Shown here one piece after another: positions 50,285-58,469 of a DNA stretch of 64,000 nt (its first letter is position 1; each line of letters starts with the position of its first letter). The notes under the pieces are model-generated. The model ran no database searches. It was not told the DNA's origin and saw nothing but the letters and a program-made list of their open reading frames with translations. The stretch covers positions 37,065 to 101,064 of the forward strand of contig CAYPNF010000031.1 in the NCBI GenBank assembly GCA_964411985.1. Reading direction: 5' to 3'. The translations under genes and the position numbers were made by a program. Source of the DNA: CAYPNF01 sp964411985. Lineage in GTDB: Bacteria; Verrucomicrobiota; Verrucomicrobiia; Limisphaerales; J093.

Positions 50285-53200
50285 ATGCAAGCAGTCCAAA
50301 GGTGGGTGGCAGCGGCGATCTTCCTCTCGGTCATTCCTCAGGCGACATGGCCACAGGAAATCCTCCTGACGCTGGGGGATAGGCCCGTCAGCGGATACAC
50401 AGTGGGGCGGGTGGATTTGACCGCTGCGGTCCGATGGTGCAACAGAGCTCCGGTGAACCCGGAAGGGTTGGTAGGCTTTGATGTAGCCAATGGCGGGAAA
50501 GTGCCTCTGCAATTCGTCCCCGATGCTGACTACAATCCCAGCAACCATATTGCCGGAAACATTGTCGCGAAGCTTTCGAAGGCAGGGACAGTGCGACTGA
50601 GAATCGAATTCGCGGAGGAGCGATCGGCAGGTTCGGTCCCGGGTAGAATCGAGCCTTGGGATGGACAAGTCATCACTCCGGAATACTCGGTGGAACACGA
50701 CGCCAAGCGACAAGGCGGCTTTCCCTGGCGCATCACCTTTGCCGCGAGTGGAAAGGTGGTGGACTCGATACGCTGGAACAACCGCCTGCATCATCGGCAA
50801 GAAGGCAGTTTCTGTGTTTGTGATGATCCAGAACCCGTGGTGGAGCGGGTGGCAACAGGCCCCCTTTGCACCGTCATCCGGGTGCGAGGCCGCTTCGTCC
50901 AAGGGAACCGCCAGCCAGCCTCCCAGCCTGCTACCATTTATGATTGGTATTACTTCGCCGACGCTCCGTTGGCGTACGTCACTGCCACCATCCGCCAGGC
51001 TCAACCGTTCACCTGGCAGGAGGTGCATTTCCTGGAGCTCAACTATCCTGGCGAAATACTACCGCAATGGGCCGGAGGCGATCCATTGGCGGAAGGTCGG
51101 TTCGAAGGGACGCTGAAGAGTTTCCCGCAAACCCAGTGGGGCATGGTACACGATGGGACCAACGGGATCGCTATGTTCCGTTGCGGCCAGGCTTTGCTGC
51201 ACGACGGCGGTAAGGGTTCCTACCTCCAGGCCCACGGCGACACTACCTGGCAGGAGTGGGGGGAAACCAAGCGAGAGTCCTCGGCTTGGCTGAGAATAGG
51301 AGCCGTGCCACCTACCCTCGCTGGGTTCGGCGATGCCACCATGGCTATGGTTCACCAAGGCCAGTGGTCGGTCACTGTCGACAGCATTCACTCGCACATC
51401 GAGTCGGTCCGCGCGAAGCTCGAGTCATTACCCCAGGCCCAGCGTCGCCAGGCGTGGTGGCGAATTCAAGGGGCGGGCCAACTGGAGGCGCAAGGCCGTT
51501 TAGCGGAAGCCTGGCATGTGGCCGAAGGTCGGAAGCCAACGAACTGGACCACGCTGCAGGCGGGGGACCTTGGTCTCATCTTGGATCACGTCCGAGACGG
51601 CATTCGGGTACTGAGCTTATTCGACACGGCCAAGGACCAGGCATTCGTTTCCCCTCAACCGCTGCCCTTGTTTGCTATCACGGTGTGCGAGACTGGGAAG
51701 GAAACCATGGCAACCCTGACGGCAGACAAGGGCTGGCAGGAAACCGAGATTACGAGGAAATCCAGATCTTCCCAAGATTCTGCGTCAAGACAACTGGAAC
51801 TACGATGGCGCAAGCCCGTGGACGCCCGCTTTGGCGACCTGCAGGTCGTCGCTCGCGTAGTAGCTGATCCCAAGGCGGGATCCCTGCGCTGGAACCTGGC
51901 GGCAGACCCTCCCACCGCGCCCTGGAGTCTGTGGCGGGTGAGGTTCCCGCAAGTTGCTTTACCGGAACTCGGATCGCAGGGCGTGGTCCTGTTTCCCAAG
52001 GGAGCGGGAGAAGTCCAGCGAGGCGTGTGGCAGAGGTCACTCCGGTTTTCGGGCACCTATCCCAGCGGATGGACCAGCATGCAGTTCATGGCGGCCTACG
52101 ACGAAGAGAGGCAGACAGGCCTCTACGTGGCGGCACACGATCCCTGGGGCAGCACCAAGGACCTGCTCATGGAATCCCAACCCGCCGAGCGCTCGGTGGT
52201 GCTGACCGTGGATCACCCCGTGCCCAACATGGGAGTAACCGGAAACCGGTATGTCCTGCCCGGCGAAGCGGTCTGGCAACTGCTCCGTGGCGATTGGTTT
52301 GATGCATCCGTGATCTACCGAAAATGGGTCCGCGCAGAGGCCAAATGGTACCCCAAGCTCACCGCTCAGGGGCGGGAAGACACGCCACTCTGGATGCGTG
52401 AGCTTTCGGCCTGGTCGCTGGGCAGCGGTCCCTCCAGCCAATGCGTGCCCGAAGTGCAAGCCTTTACCACCTACCTGAGCCCGCCCACCGCCACGCATTG
52501 GTACAACTGGCATGAAATCCCATTCGATAACGACTATCCCCACTATTTCCCCACCAGACCCGGCTTCGCGGAAGGGGTCCGTGAACTACAAAACTCTGGC
52601 ACCGCAGTCATGCCCTACATCAATGGACGTCTCTGGGATACCCGGGACGCGAGCACGAATGATTTCGAGTTTACAAAAGTCGCCACTCCTGCGGTCTCCA
52701 AGGACGAAAAGGGAAAACCCTACCTCGAGAGTTATGGGAGCAAGGAAAAAGACGATAGCCCAGTCAAGCTGGGAGTCATGTGCCCCAGCACGGAACTTTG
52801 GCAGAATCGCATCCATGACATCGTCCTCAGGTTGATGAACGAGTGCGGCGTCAAGGGAGTGTACATCGACCAGGTGGCAGCCGCACAGCCAACCCTCTGT
52901 TTCGACACGACCCACAACCATCCCTTGGGGGGCGGACACTGGTGGAACGAAGGTTACTGGCGGATGATGGAGTCCATACGCAGATCCATGCCCAAAGACC
53001 GCATGCTGACGACCGAGTGCAACGGTGAACCTTTTATCAAGTGGTTCGACGGCTATCTCACCTGGCATTGGCAATACGATGGACAAGTGCCCGCTTTCCC
53101 GGCGGTCTACGGCGGTGCCATTCAGATGTTCGGGCGTTCCTACGGCGGTGGACCGACGCGCGATCTGGCGTTGCGGATGCGAGCAGGGCAACAACTGGTC

Positions 53201-53662
53201 TTTGGAGAACAGATTGGCTGGCTCGCCCCAGGCGTGGTGAAAGAGGAACAGAATGCCGCATTCTTGCGCCAAGTGGTGCATCTCCGTCGCCAACTGGCGA
53301 AGTACTTCTACGCCGGAGAGATGGCGCGGCCTCCGAAACTGATCGGTCCCGTCCCCAAGGTCCGTGCCGATTGGCAGTGGAACGGTGTGGCCTGGGTTAC
53401 CACAGACGCGGTGTTGACTGGAGCCTGGTATCAACCCGCCGCCAAGCGCGTGGTTCTGATCTTCGTCAACGTGAGCGAGGCCCCGGTAACGGCCCAAGTG
53501 GACTTCGACGCCAAACCCTACGGATTTCGAAAACCCACGCTGCGAGTCAGTGCCCTTTCAGCCATCGGCCCCACCGCGCAGTTTCATACTTCCTCCCACA
53601 TCCGCCGCGAAGCAGTATTCCCGCCTCGAACTGCGTGGGCATGGGAACTCAGCGCTCCGTAA
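50285..53662 (+). CDS. Secreted DUF6259-type putative glycoside hydrolase
   Basis: A large secreted protein, 1125 residues from the ATG at 50285. That start has GAGG 9 bases upstream and gives a normal signal (VAAAIFLSVIPQATWP). An ATG at 50183 would overlap the nucleoside hydrolase stop but add 34 Arg/Pro-rich residues. The N-terminal two thirds are beta-rich. The (beta/alpha)8-like catalytic part lies near 730-1000: WHEIPFDNDYPHYFPTRPGF, MPYINGRLWDT, CGVKGVYIDQVAAAQP, HPLGGGHWWNEGYWRMM and LTTECNGEPFIKWFDGYLTW. This order fits DUF6259 proteins, which are related to alpha-amylase-like glycosidases. Asp and Glu in YIDQ and TTECNGE are candidate catalytic residues. Substrate unknown. Confidence 0.82.
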   Translation: MQAVQRWVAAAIFLSVIPQATWPQEILLTLGDRPVSGYTVGRVDLTAAVRWCNRAPVNPEGLVGFDVANGGKVPLQFVPDADYNPSNHIAGNIVAKLSKAGTVRLRIEFAEERSAGSVPGRIEPWDGQVITPEYSVEHDAKRQGGFPWRITFAASGKVVDSIRWNNRLHHRQEGSFCVCDDPEPVVERVATGPLCTVIRVRGRFVQGNRQPASQPATIYDWYYFADAPLAYVTATIRQAQPFTWQEVHFLELNYPGEILPQWAGGDPLAEGRFEGTLKSFPQTQWGMVHDGTNGIAMFRCGQALLHDGGKGSYLQAHGDTTWQEWGETKRESSAWLRIGAVPPTLAGFGDATMAMVHQGQWSVTVDSIHSHIESVRAKLESLPQAQRRQAWWRIQGAGQLEAQGRLAEAWHVAEGRKPTNWTTLQAGDLGLILDHVRDGIRVLSLFDTAKDQAFVSPQPLPLFAITVCETGKETMATLTADKGWQETEITRKSRSSQDSASRQLELRWRKPVDARFGDLQVVARVVADPKAGSLRWNLAADPPTAPWSLWRVRFPQVALPELGSQGVVLFPKGAGEVQRGVWQRSLRFSGTYPSGWTSMQFMAAYDEERQTGLYVAAHDPWGSTKDLLMESQPAERSVVLTVDHPVPNMGVTGNRYVLPGEAVWQLLRGDWFDASVIYRKWVRAEAKWYPKLTAQGREDTPLWMRELSAWSLGSGPSSQCVPEVQAFTTYLSPPTATHWYNWHEIPFDNDYPHYFPTRPGFAEGVRELQNSGTAVMPYINGRLWDTRDASTNDFEFTKVATPAVSKDEKGKPYLESYGSKEKDDSPVKLGVMCPSTELWQNRIHDIVLRLMNECGVKGVYIDQVAAAQPTLCFDTTHNHPLGGGHWWNEGYWRMMESIRRSMPKDRMLTTECNGEPFIKWFDGYLTWHWQYDGQVPAFPAVYGGAIQMFGRSYGGGPTRDLALRMRAGQQLVFGEQIGWLAPGVVKEEQNAAFLRQVVHLRRQLAKYFYAGEMARPPKLIGPVPKVRADWQWNGVAWVTTDAVLTGAWYQPAAKRVVLIFVNVSEAPVTAQVDFDAKPYGFRKPTLRVSALSAIGPTAQFHTSSHIRREAVFPPRTAWAWELSAP

Positions 53663-53673
53663 ACGAGGATGAG

Positions 53674-54288
53674 CTATTTACCAAGGTCCCGATAATAGAG
53701 TTCCTTGGCCTCCACCTTCATCCCTGGGTTATGTCCCTGGATGGCAAAATGGCCTCGGGTATACTCCTTATCGTCATAGACCATGACCGGCTTGTCGTTG
53801 ATCCAAAACTCGATGTGCTGACCCACGGCCCGAATACGGTAGCTGAACCATTCGCCGTCTTTGGTTAACAATTCGGTGGCCTTGCCGGTCGGTTTGCCAG
53901 GCTTCCACAGCCAGCCGGTATAGGCATCCTGGGTGTTACAGATCTGCGCTTCGTATCCGCGCGGAAAGGCATTCACGTCGTCGGAGGGCGGGTTGGCGCG
54001 GAAGTAGAGCCCACTATTGGGTTTCGATCCCTGGTCGGTGACGCGAAACATCCCCTTTAACTCAAAGTCCGAACAGACTGCGTCGGTGTAGATGTGCCCC
54101 ATTCCGCCAATCCCGATCAACACCCCATCTTTCACGGACCAGGTCGCCTTGCCTCGAACCGTCCAACCAGCCAGGTCTTTTCCATTGAACAAGGAGATCC
54201 ACTTGGGCTCGGCCCCACTATCGGCGCCATGAACGAAAGCCACTACACTGAGAAGAAATGCCAACACTCGGGTCATCATGGGTTTCAT
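53674..54288 (-). CDS. Secreted DUF1080 (3-keto-disaccharide hydrolase) protein
   Basis: A 204-residue single-domain DUF1080 protein. The ATG at 54288 gives a signal peptide (MTRVLAFLLSVVAFVHG); the longer frame adds 28 residues that fall in the 3' exon beside the intron and are unlikely. Family marks are WISLFNGKDLAGWTVRG, DFELKGMFRVTDQGSKPNSG, FPRGYEAQICNTQDAYTGW and GEWFSYRIRAVGQHIEFWIND. Members bind or hydrolyse 3-keto sugars made by Gfo/Idh/MocA-type oxidoreductases, two of which occur in this window. Its start is 51 bases from the group II intron edge. The stop is convergent with the DUF6259 gene, 11 bases away. Confidence 0.92.
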   Translation of the reverse strand: MKPMMTRVLAFLLSVVAFVHGADSGAEPKWISLFNGKDLAGWTVRGKATWSVKDGVLIGIGGMGHIYTDAVCSDFELKGMFRVTDQGSKPNSGLYFRANPPSDDVNAFPRGYEAQICNTQDAYTGWLWKPGKPTGKATELLTKDGEWFSYRIRAVGQHIEFWINDKPVMVYDDKEYTRGHFAIQGHNPGMKVEAKELYYRDLGK

Positions 54289-54380
54289 TCGTAGCCCCGG
54301 GGCTCCCGCCTTACCAGAAGAATTTCGCGGGAATAGGGATCGGGTTGGGTGCCGGGGATTGCGCCCCGACACCCTCCCAC

Positions 54381-54417
54381 ACCACCGAACGTGCGGTTTT
54401 CTCGCATTCGGCGGTTG
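54381..54417 (-). ncRNA. Group II intron domain V
   Basis: On the minus strand the arms CCGAA/TTCGG and TGCG/CGCA form one hairpin with a 2-base CG bulge on the 3' side, the layout of the catalytic domain V. The text GGTGGTGTGGGAGGG follows, then a GC-rich stem (domain VI) before the 3' splice site. Confidence 0.75.
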
Positions 54418-54432
54418 AACGCAGCCTCCGTC

Positions 54433-55731
54433 TTACAAGGGGGAGGCAAGATCTGAAGGCATTAGGAATCCGTAGGTTCGGAGGGTGGCGTTGCTCAAGG
54501 CGGTGTGGACACTGGGGGAGGCAGAAACGGCCCACGTGCCACGGCTGCTGTGGGCCACCTTCAACAGGTGTCCTCGCAGGCCAAGGGAACGCAGGTGGCG
54601 CAAGCGCCCCTTCCAGTTATGCCACCGTTGCCAGAAACAGTTGCGAATGTGGTGACGTATCCAGCTTTCCAGCTTGAAGACGTTGCGGCGTTCCTCGCTC
54701 AGTTGGTAGTATCCCCACCAACCTCGCAAGTATTGCATCCACTGGTCGCGCAGCTCTGTGCTGGTCCGACTCTGGTTCCCTTTCCAGAGCTCCCGCACGC
54801 GAGCGCGAAACCGCTCGAGGGATTGCGGGGAGACTTCGATCTGCCCCGTGGGGTTGATCCGGAACCCAAGGAACTTGCGTTCCCAGGGCCGTCCCGTCCC
54901 GCTCTTGGAGGCGTTGACCTCCAACTTGAGTCTCTCTCGAATCCACTGAGTCAGGCTCTCCAGCACCCTTTGGGCAGCCTCCGCACTGCTCACGTACACG
55001 TTACAGTCATCGGCGTACCGGCTGAAGCTGAGCTGGCGCTCGGTGAGTTCTTCATCCAGGGGGTGCAGGTAGATGTTTGCCAAAAGCGGCGAAAGAGGGC
55101 CCCCTTGCGGAGTGCCTTCCTCGGCCCTAACCACGACTCCTTCGACCATGATTCCGGCGCGCAGGTAACGTCCGATCAACCGCAAAACCCGCTTGTCCCG
55201 AATCGTTTGTGCGATCCGAGCCATCAGCAGGTCGTGATTGACCCGGTCAAAGAACTTGGCGATGTCCATGTCCACCACCCAGTCCTTGCCTTCCCGAACA
55301 TACCTCTGCGCCGCCCGCACCGCATCGTGAGCACTGCGCCCAGGACGGAACCCGTAACTCGATTCGCTAAAGGTGGGGTCAAAGATGGGCTGCAGAACCT
55401 GCAGCAGCATCTGTTGAATCCACCGGTCGACTACGGTTGGAATACCGAGCATTCTGGTTCCGCCGGTGGGCTTGGGAATCTCCACCCGCCGCACCGGACT
55501 GGGAGCGTAGCTCCCAGCCAGCAGTTTGGCACAAATGGTTTCCCAGTGCACTTGGATGTGGCCGGCCATTTGCGAAGTGGTCATGCCGTCAATACCCGGC
55601 GCGCCTCCGTTACGTTTGACCGCCAGCCAGGCTGCCTGGGCGTTGTCGCGGCTTACCACTTCTTCCATCAGGTTCTCGTACATTGCTTTCTTTCTTACGT
55701 TCCGCGGAAGGGGTTCCCTTGCAGTCTGCAC
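54433..55731 (-). CDS. ltrA: Group II intron reverse transcriptase/maturase
   Basis: A 432-residue intron-encoded protein. The start could be the GTG at 55731 or the ATG at 55683 (MYENLMEEVVSRDN); I list the longer. Reverse transcriptase blocks are in order: NGGAPGIDGMT, IPKPTGGTRMLGIPTVVDR, SYGFRPGRSAHDAV, VDMDIAKFFDRVNHDLL, GTPQGGPLSPLLANIYLHPL and the active site SRYADDCNVYVSS. The maturase (X) domain follows, with RELWKGN...LRGWWGYYQ. There is no HNH endonuclease domain. It helps the intron splice and reinserts it by reverse transcription. The YADD-with-CNVYV style is like class C introns. A long frame on the opposite strand is a shadow. Confidence 0.95.
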   Translation of the reverse strand: MQTAREPLPRNVRKKAMYENLMEEVVSRDNAQAAWLAVKRNGGAPGIDGMTTSQMAGHIQVHWETICAKLLAGSYAPSPVRRVEIPKPTGGTRMLGIPTVVDRWIQQMLLQVLQPIFDPTFSESSYGFRPGRSAHDAVRAAQRYVREGKDWVVDMDIAKFFDRVNHDLLMARIAQTIRDKRVLRLIGRYLRAGIMVEGVVVRAEEGTPQGGPLSPLLANIYLHPLDEELTERQLSFSRYADDCNVYVSSAEAAQRVLESLTQWIRERLKLEVNASKSGTGRPWERKFLGFRINPTGQIEVSPQSLERFRARVRELWKGNQSRTSTELRDQWMQYLRGWWGYYQLSEERRNVFKLESWIRHHIRNCFWQRWHNWKGRLRHLRSLGLRGHLLKVAHSSRGTWAVSASPSVHTALSNATLRTYGFLMPSDLASPL

Positions 55732-56227
55732 CTCTAGGCGGGCTACTTGGCTTCACCGTTGGCCTGCCCAGAGAGCCGATCCAGGATAGTGACCGCAGTT
55801 GTCGCGTCCTGTCGTTTCCGGACTACTCTCGAGTTTCCTTCCAGGTTCGCATTAAGCGTTGTTCCATCGTTCTTCGGTCCTTCGCTCAGGATGGCCTTCG
55901 CCATCCTTCTCTTACGCTACTATGACCTCTGCTGACTTCTGGCCTGTTCTCACAGACCAGATCTCTCTGGGTCGGTATTGTCTCTTTCGGTTCGTGCCGC
56001 CAGGCTCTACTCTATGCGTTTTGATGACCTTTGGGTTTTGCTGTTACTAGCCAGCTGACCCACGCACTCAGCCTCACTGCCTGTTCGTGTTCCTACGGTC
56101 GCACCTTTGCTGTCGGCCCTTTCGTGTTCGAGCCTCACGGGTCGAGCCTGGCCTACGGCTACGGTTGGCGTCATCGCCCCCGCCGGGCTCCTTTCAGCCC
56201 AGTAGACACAGCACCTGCCAGACACAC
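55732..56227 (-). ncRNA. Intron RNA domains I-IV upstream of the maturase gene
   Basis: About 500 bases with many short self-complementary stretches (for example CTGGGCTGAAAGGAGCCC near the 5' end on the minus strand) and no coding character. This is where domains I to III of a group II intron should fold. Base use is less GC-rich than in the neighbouring genes. Confidence 0.65.
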
Positions 56228-56230
56228 TAG

Positions 56231-56250
56231 TCGCCTTCGGCAGAAGGCGA
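56231..56250. repeat. Perfect hairpin at the intron insertion site
   Basis: TCGCCTTC, loop GGCA, GAAGGCGA: an 8-bp perfect stem. The intron starts 3 bases beyond it on the minus strand. Class C introns insert just after such stem-loops, usually terminators. Confidence 0.7.
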
Positions 56251-56282
56251 GTGGCTTCTCCTCACTGCCAGCAGAGTTGTAT

Positions 56283-56305
56283 GTCGCCCCTCGGCGAGGG
56301 GCGAC
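56283..56305 (-). terminator. Strong hairpin downstream of the fucosidase gene
   Basis: A perfect 10-bp stem, GTCGCCCCTC / GAGGGGCGAC, with a 3-base loop, 31 bases after the fucosidase stop. No T-run follows on the minus strand, so it may end transcription only weakly, or stabilise the mRNA end. Between it and the stop codon lies a near-exact 14-base tandem repeat (56303-56330). Confidence 0.5.
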
Positions 56306-56335
56306 CCACCTTGAAAGACCCACCTTGAAGGTTAA

Positions 56336-58159
56336 CTACTTGGCGAACACCTGAAATTCCCAAATCGTCGGCGGTTTGGTGGAATCCTGGATCTGTAGCC
56401 GAACGTAGCGGGCCTGCACCGGTGGAAAGGAGGTGGAGAAATTCACACCCGCTTTGGCACCTTGATACGCCACTTTCCACTCCTCATTCGTGGTGGATCG
56501 GTATTGAAGCTGGTATCGGGTGAGTCGAGGATCCAATTCCCGGATCACCAAGCGCGAGATGTTCGAGGGTTGGGCTAGTTCTACCTCAAGCCATGCCTGT
56601 TTGGTTTCGTCGGAAGTCGCCCAGCGAGTCTCCGGATCATCGTCGACCGCTTTGTCTGGGCCGAACTGCGTGCCGCCGGGGTGAACGTCAGAAGCGGTAG
56701 CAGGACGATGGGCCGTGACCGCGCCTGAGCCCGCCGGGGAAAGCGGGTTGAAATGGAGTCCGAACTCGGCGATAACGGGCGGTGCCGAGGCTTTGTCGAT
56801 GACCAACCGCACCCGCTGAGCCGTCACGGTGGGGAACCGGCGCAGTTGTTTGTGGCCGACGACCTCGCCCTGGCTCACCCTACGCCACTGATCCCCCTGA
56901 AGCACCTCCACACGGTAAGCCTGTACGCGTTCGCCTAGCGAGACGTCTTCCTGGATGCGCGCGACGTTGAAGGTCTGTGGTTTGCCAAGGTCGAACTCAA
57001 CGAAGCCGGCGTTTTGCCCTTCGCCCGGGGACCAACTAAAGTTCTGTGTCTTGGAAAGGTCGAATTCCACAGATCGAGTATTTTGGTCTTCGGCCGGGGT
57101 CCAATGGGTTTCGAGTTTGCCGTCCTTCAGATTGCTTTCGTGCTCTGCCGGACTGCGGCGGCTGGAGGCCGTGACGCTGGCCCCTTTTGCCAGGTCGCTG
57201 GCGTACAGTTCTCGGATGAACGTCCCGAATTCTTTCAGCCGGGTTGCGTCCGCATCAGCGATGCGTCCACGCCGATCTGGTGGGATGTTCAGCAGGAGTA
57301 CTGAATTTCGGCCAACTGACTTGAAGTAGATGTCGGCCAGCGTGGCCAACGACTTCACCTTCGCATCTTCGCTCGCATGGTAGAACCACCCCGGGCGGAT
57401 GGAGACGTCGCACTCGGCCGGATGCCAGGCCCATCCCTCCTCGCGCTTCACGACCGAGGATTCATTCTCGCGGGCAACCCCGGACTCATTCCCGACCCAC
57501 CGAATATCCGGGCCGCAGATGGCGATGAGCGCGCTCGGTTGCAGCTCCCGAACCACGGCGTAGCAGGCTGGCCAATCGTATTCCTGCTTCTTGCCGTTGG
57601 GACCTTCACCGCAAGCGCCATCAAACCAAACCTCGTCGACCGCGCCGTAGTTCGTGAGCAGCTCGCGGAGCTGATTTCGGAAGTACTCATTGTATTTCGG
57701 TGAGTCGCCGTACGTCGGTTGGTTGCGATCCCATGGAGAAAGGTATAGTCCAACTCGAATCTGCTTCTCGCGGAGTGCATCCACCACTTCCCGAACCACA
57801 TCGCCCTTGCCGCCGCGCCATGGCGAACTCCTCACCGAGTGCGCCGTGAACTTGGAAGGCCAAAGGCAAAAGCCATCGTGGTGTTTGGCGGTTAATATGA
57901 GCAGCTTGACGCCAGCCTCCTGCAACACAGCTGCCCACTGCCGAGCATCGAAGTCGGTGGGATTGAAGAGCCGCGGGTCCTCTTTACCGTCACCCCACTC
58001 GCGATCGGTGAAGGTGTTGATACCAAAATGGGCAAAGGCGATCACTTCATGGCGTTGCCAGGCAAGTTGCTGCGGAGTCGGAACCGGGATCGGCTCGGCA
58101 GCGTTACTGAAGCAGACCGCAAGGGTCAGCAGCGTCAAGCGACTCAAGAAGGCTTTCAT
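56336..58159 (-). CDS. Secreted GH29 alpha-L-fucosidase with discoidin-like domains
   Basis: A 607-residue exported fucosidase (signal: MKAFLSRLTLLTLAVCFSNA). The GH29 barrel covers about 25-320: EVIAFAHFGINTFTDREWG, LTAKHHDGFCLWPSKFTAHS (H93/H94), VGLYLSPWDRN and the nucleophile D180 in VDEVWFDGACG. It also has WHPAECDVSIRPGWFYH and SVLLLNIPPDRRGRI, typical of family members. The C-terminal 270 residues are beta-sandwich: a galactose-binding-like region and an F5/8 type C domain at the end (DDDPETRWATSDETKQAWLE). Residues 353-397 hold a 23-residue unit twice in tandem, listed separately. The enzyme should release fucose from glycans such as algal fucoidan or host glycoproteins. Confidence 0.95.
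   Translation of the reverse strand: MKAFLSRLTLLTLAVCFSNAAEPIPVPTPQQLAWQRHEVIAFAHFGINTFTDREWGDGKEDPRLFNPTDFDARQWAAVLQEAGVKLLILTAKHHDGFCLWPSKFTAHSVRSSPWRGGKGDVVREVVDALREKQIRVGLYLSPWDRNQPTYGDSPKYNEYFRNQLRELLTNYGAVDEVWFDGACGEGPNGKKQEYDWPACYAVVRELQPSALIAICGPDIRWVGNESGVARENESSVVKREEGWAWHPAECDVSIRPGWFYHASEDAKVKSLATLADIYFKSVGRNSVLLLNIPPDRRGRIADADATRLKEFGTFIRELYASDLAKGASVTASSRRSPAEHESNLKDGKLETHWTPAEDQNTRSVEFDLSKTQNFSWSPGEGQNAGFVEFDLGKPQTFNVARIQEDVSLGERVQAYRVEVLQGDQWRRVSQGEVVGHKQLRRFPTVTAQRVRLVIDKASAPPVIAEFGLHFNPLSPAGSGAVTAHRPATASDVHPGGTQFGPDKAVDDDPETRWATSDETKQAWLEVELAQPSNISRLVIRELDPRLTRYQLQYRSTTNEEWKVAYQGAKAGVNFSTSFPPVQARYVRLQIQDSTKPPTIWEFQVFAK
56970..57107. repeat. 69-base tandem duplication inside the fucosidase gene
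   Basis: Two in-frame units, 56970-57038 and 57039-57107. They encode WTPAEDQNTRSVEFDLSKTQNF-like and WSPGEGQNAGFVEFDLGKPQTF-like segments (residues 353-374 and 376-397). The units differ at many bases, so the duplication is not recent or has been remodelled. Confidence 0.8.
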
Positions 58160-58409
58160 TGTTTCTGGTACTATCGCAGGAATTCGGCTGCCATCAATCT
58201 CCGTCTTGCTCTCCCACCCAGATTGGATGACGAAGAAAGGCGGCTACTCCAAGACCTGGTGGAATTCGGCCGGGGCCTTCCGTTCTGGCGAAACTTTTGG
58301 AGTGCGGTAAGGAGCGCAGCGATGTACCGCTTTTCTCCGTCCGCGGGGGAGGAAGGAAGCCTGCAACGGGCTTCACTCCGCACTTTACCGAGGCAGCGTC
58401 CAAGGCTAA
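58160..58409. other. Divergent intergenic region with repeats
   Basis: About 250 bases between the fucosidase start and the open frame of the UroD-like gene. It holds the second REP-like repeat and a further stem-loop (58357-58373). Little unique sequence remains for promoters, which should lie at the two edges. Confidence 0.5.
58295..58335. repeat. Short REP-like repeat, copy 2
   Basis: TTTTGGAGTGCG at the left and CCGCTTTTC at the right frame a stem GCGGTA/TACCGC with a 15-base loop. The framing words match the element at 4390-4424. Further right, AAGCC/GGCTT forms a second small stem and CACTCCGCAC is an inverted partial copy of GTGCGGAGTG, so the full element may reach about 58400. Confidence 0.6.
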
Positions 58410-58469
58410 AGTTCCTTCATCAGCTACACCACTCCAAAGCCAACACCACGCGAACTCGTCCAGCGCGCC

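Larger units (their letters stand above)
54339..56227 (-). mobile_element. Group IIC intron with maturase
   Basis: About 1.9 kb transcribed on the minus strand. The 5' end is set at 56227, where the minus strand reads GTGTGTCTGG, fitting the GUGYG rule. The 3' end is set at 54339, after domain V and a domain VI-like stem, ending CCCGAT. About 500 bases of structured leader precede the maturase gene. The intron lies 3 bases behind a perfect hairpin (56231-56250), the target type of class C introns, and its protein lacks an endonuclease domain, also typical of class C. It sits between the fucosidase gene and the DUF1080 gene, both on the minus strand. Exact ends are inferred and should be tested by RNA folding. 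Confidence 0.8.

Noticed and set aside
54505..55737. 410-codon plus-strand frame
   Set aside because: It is antisense to the well-supported maturase gene and has no recognisable protein motifs.
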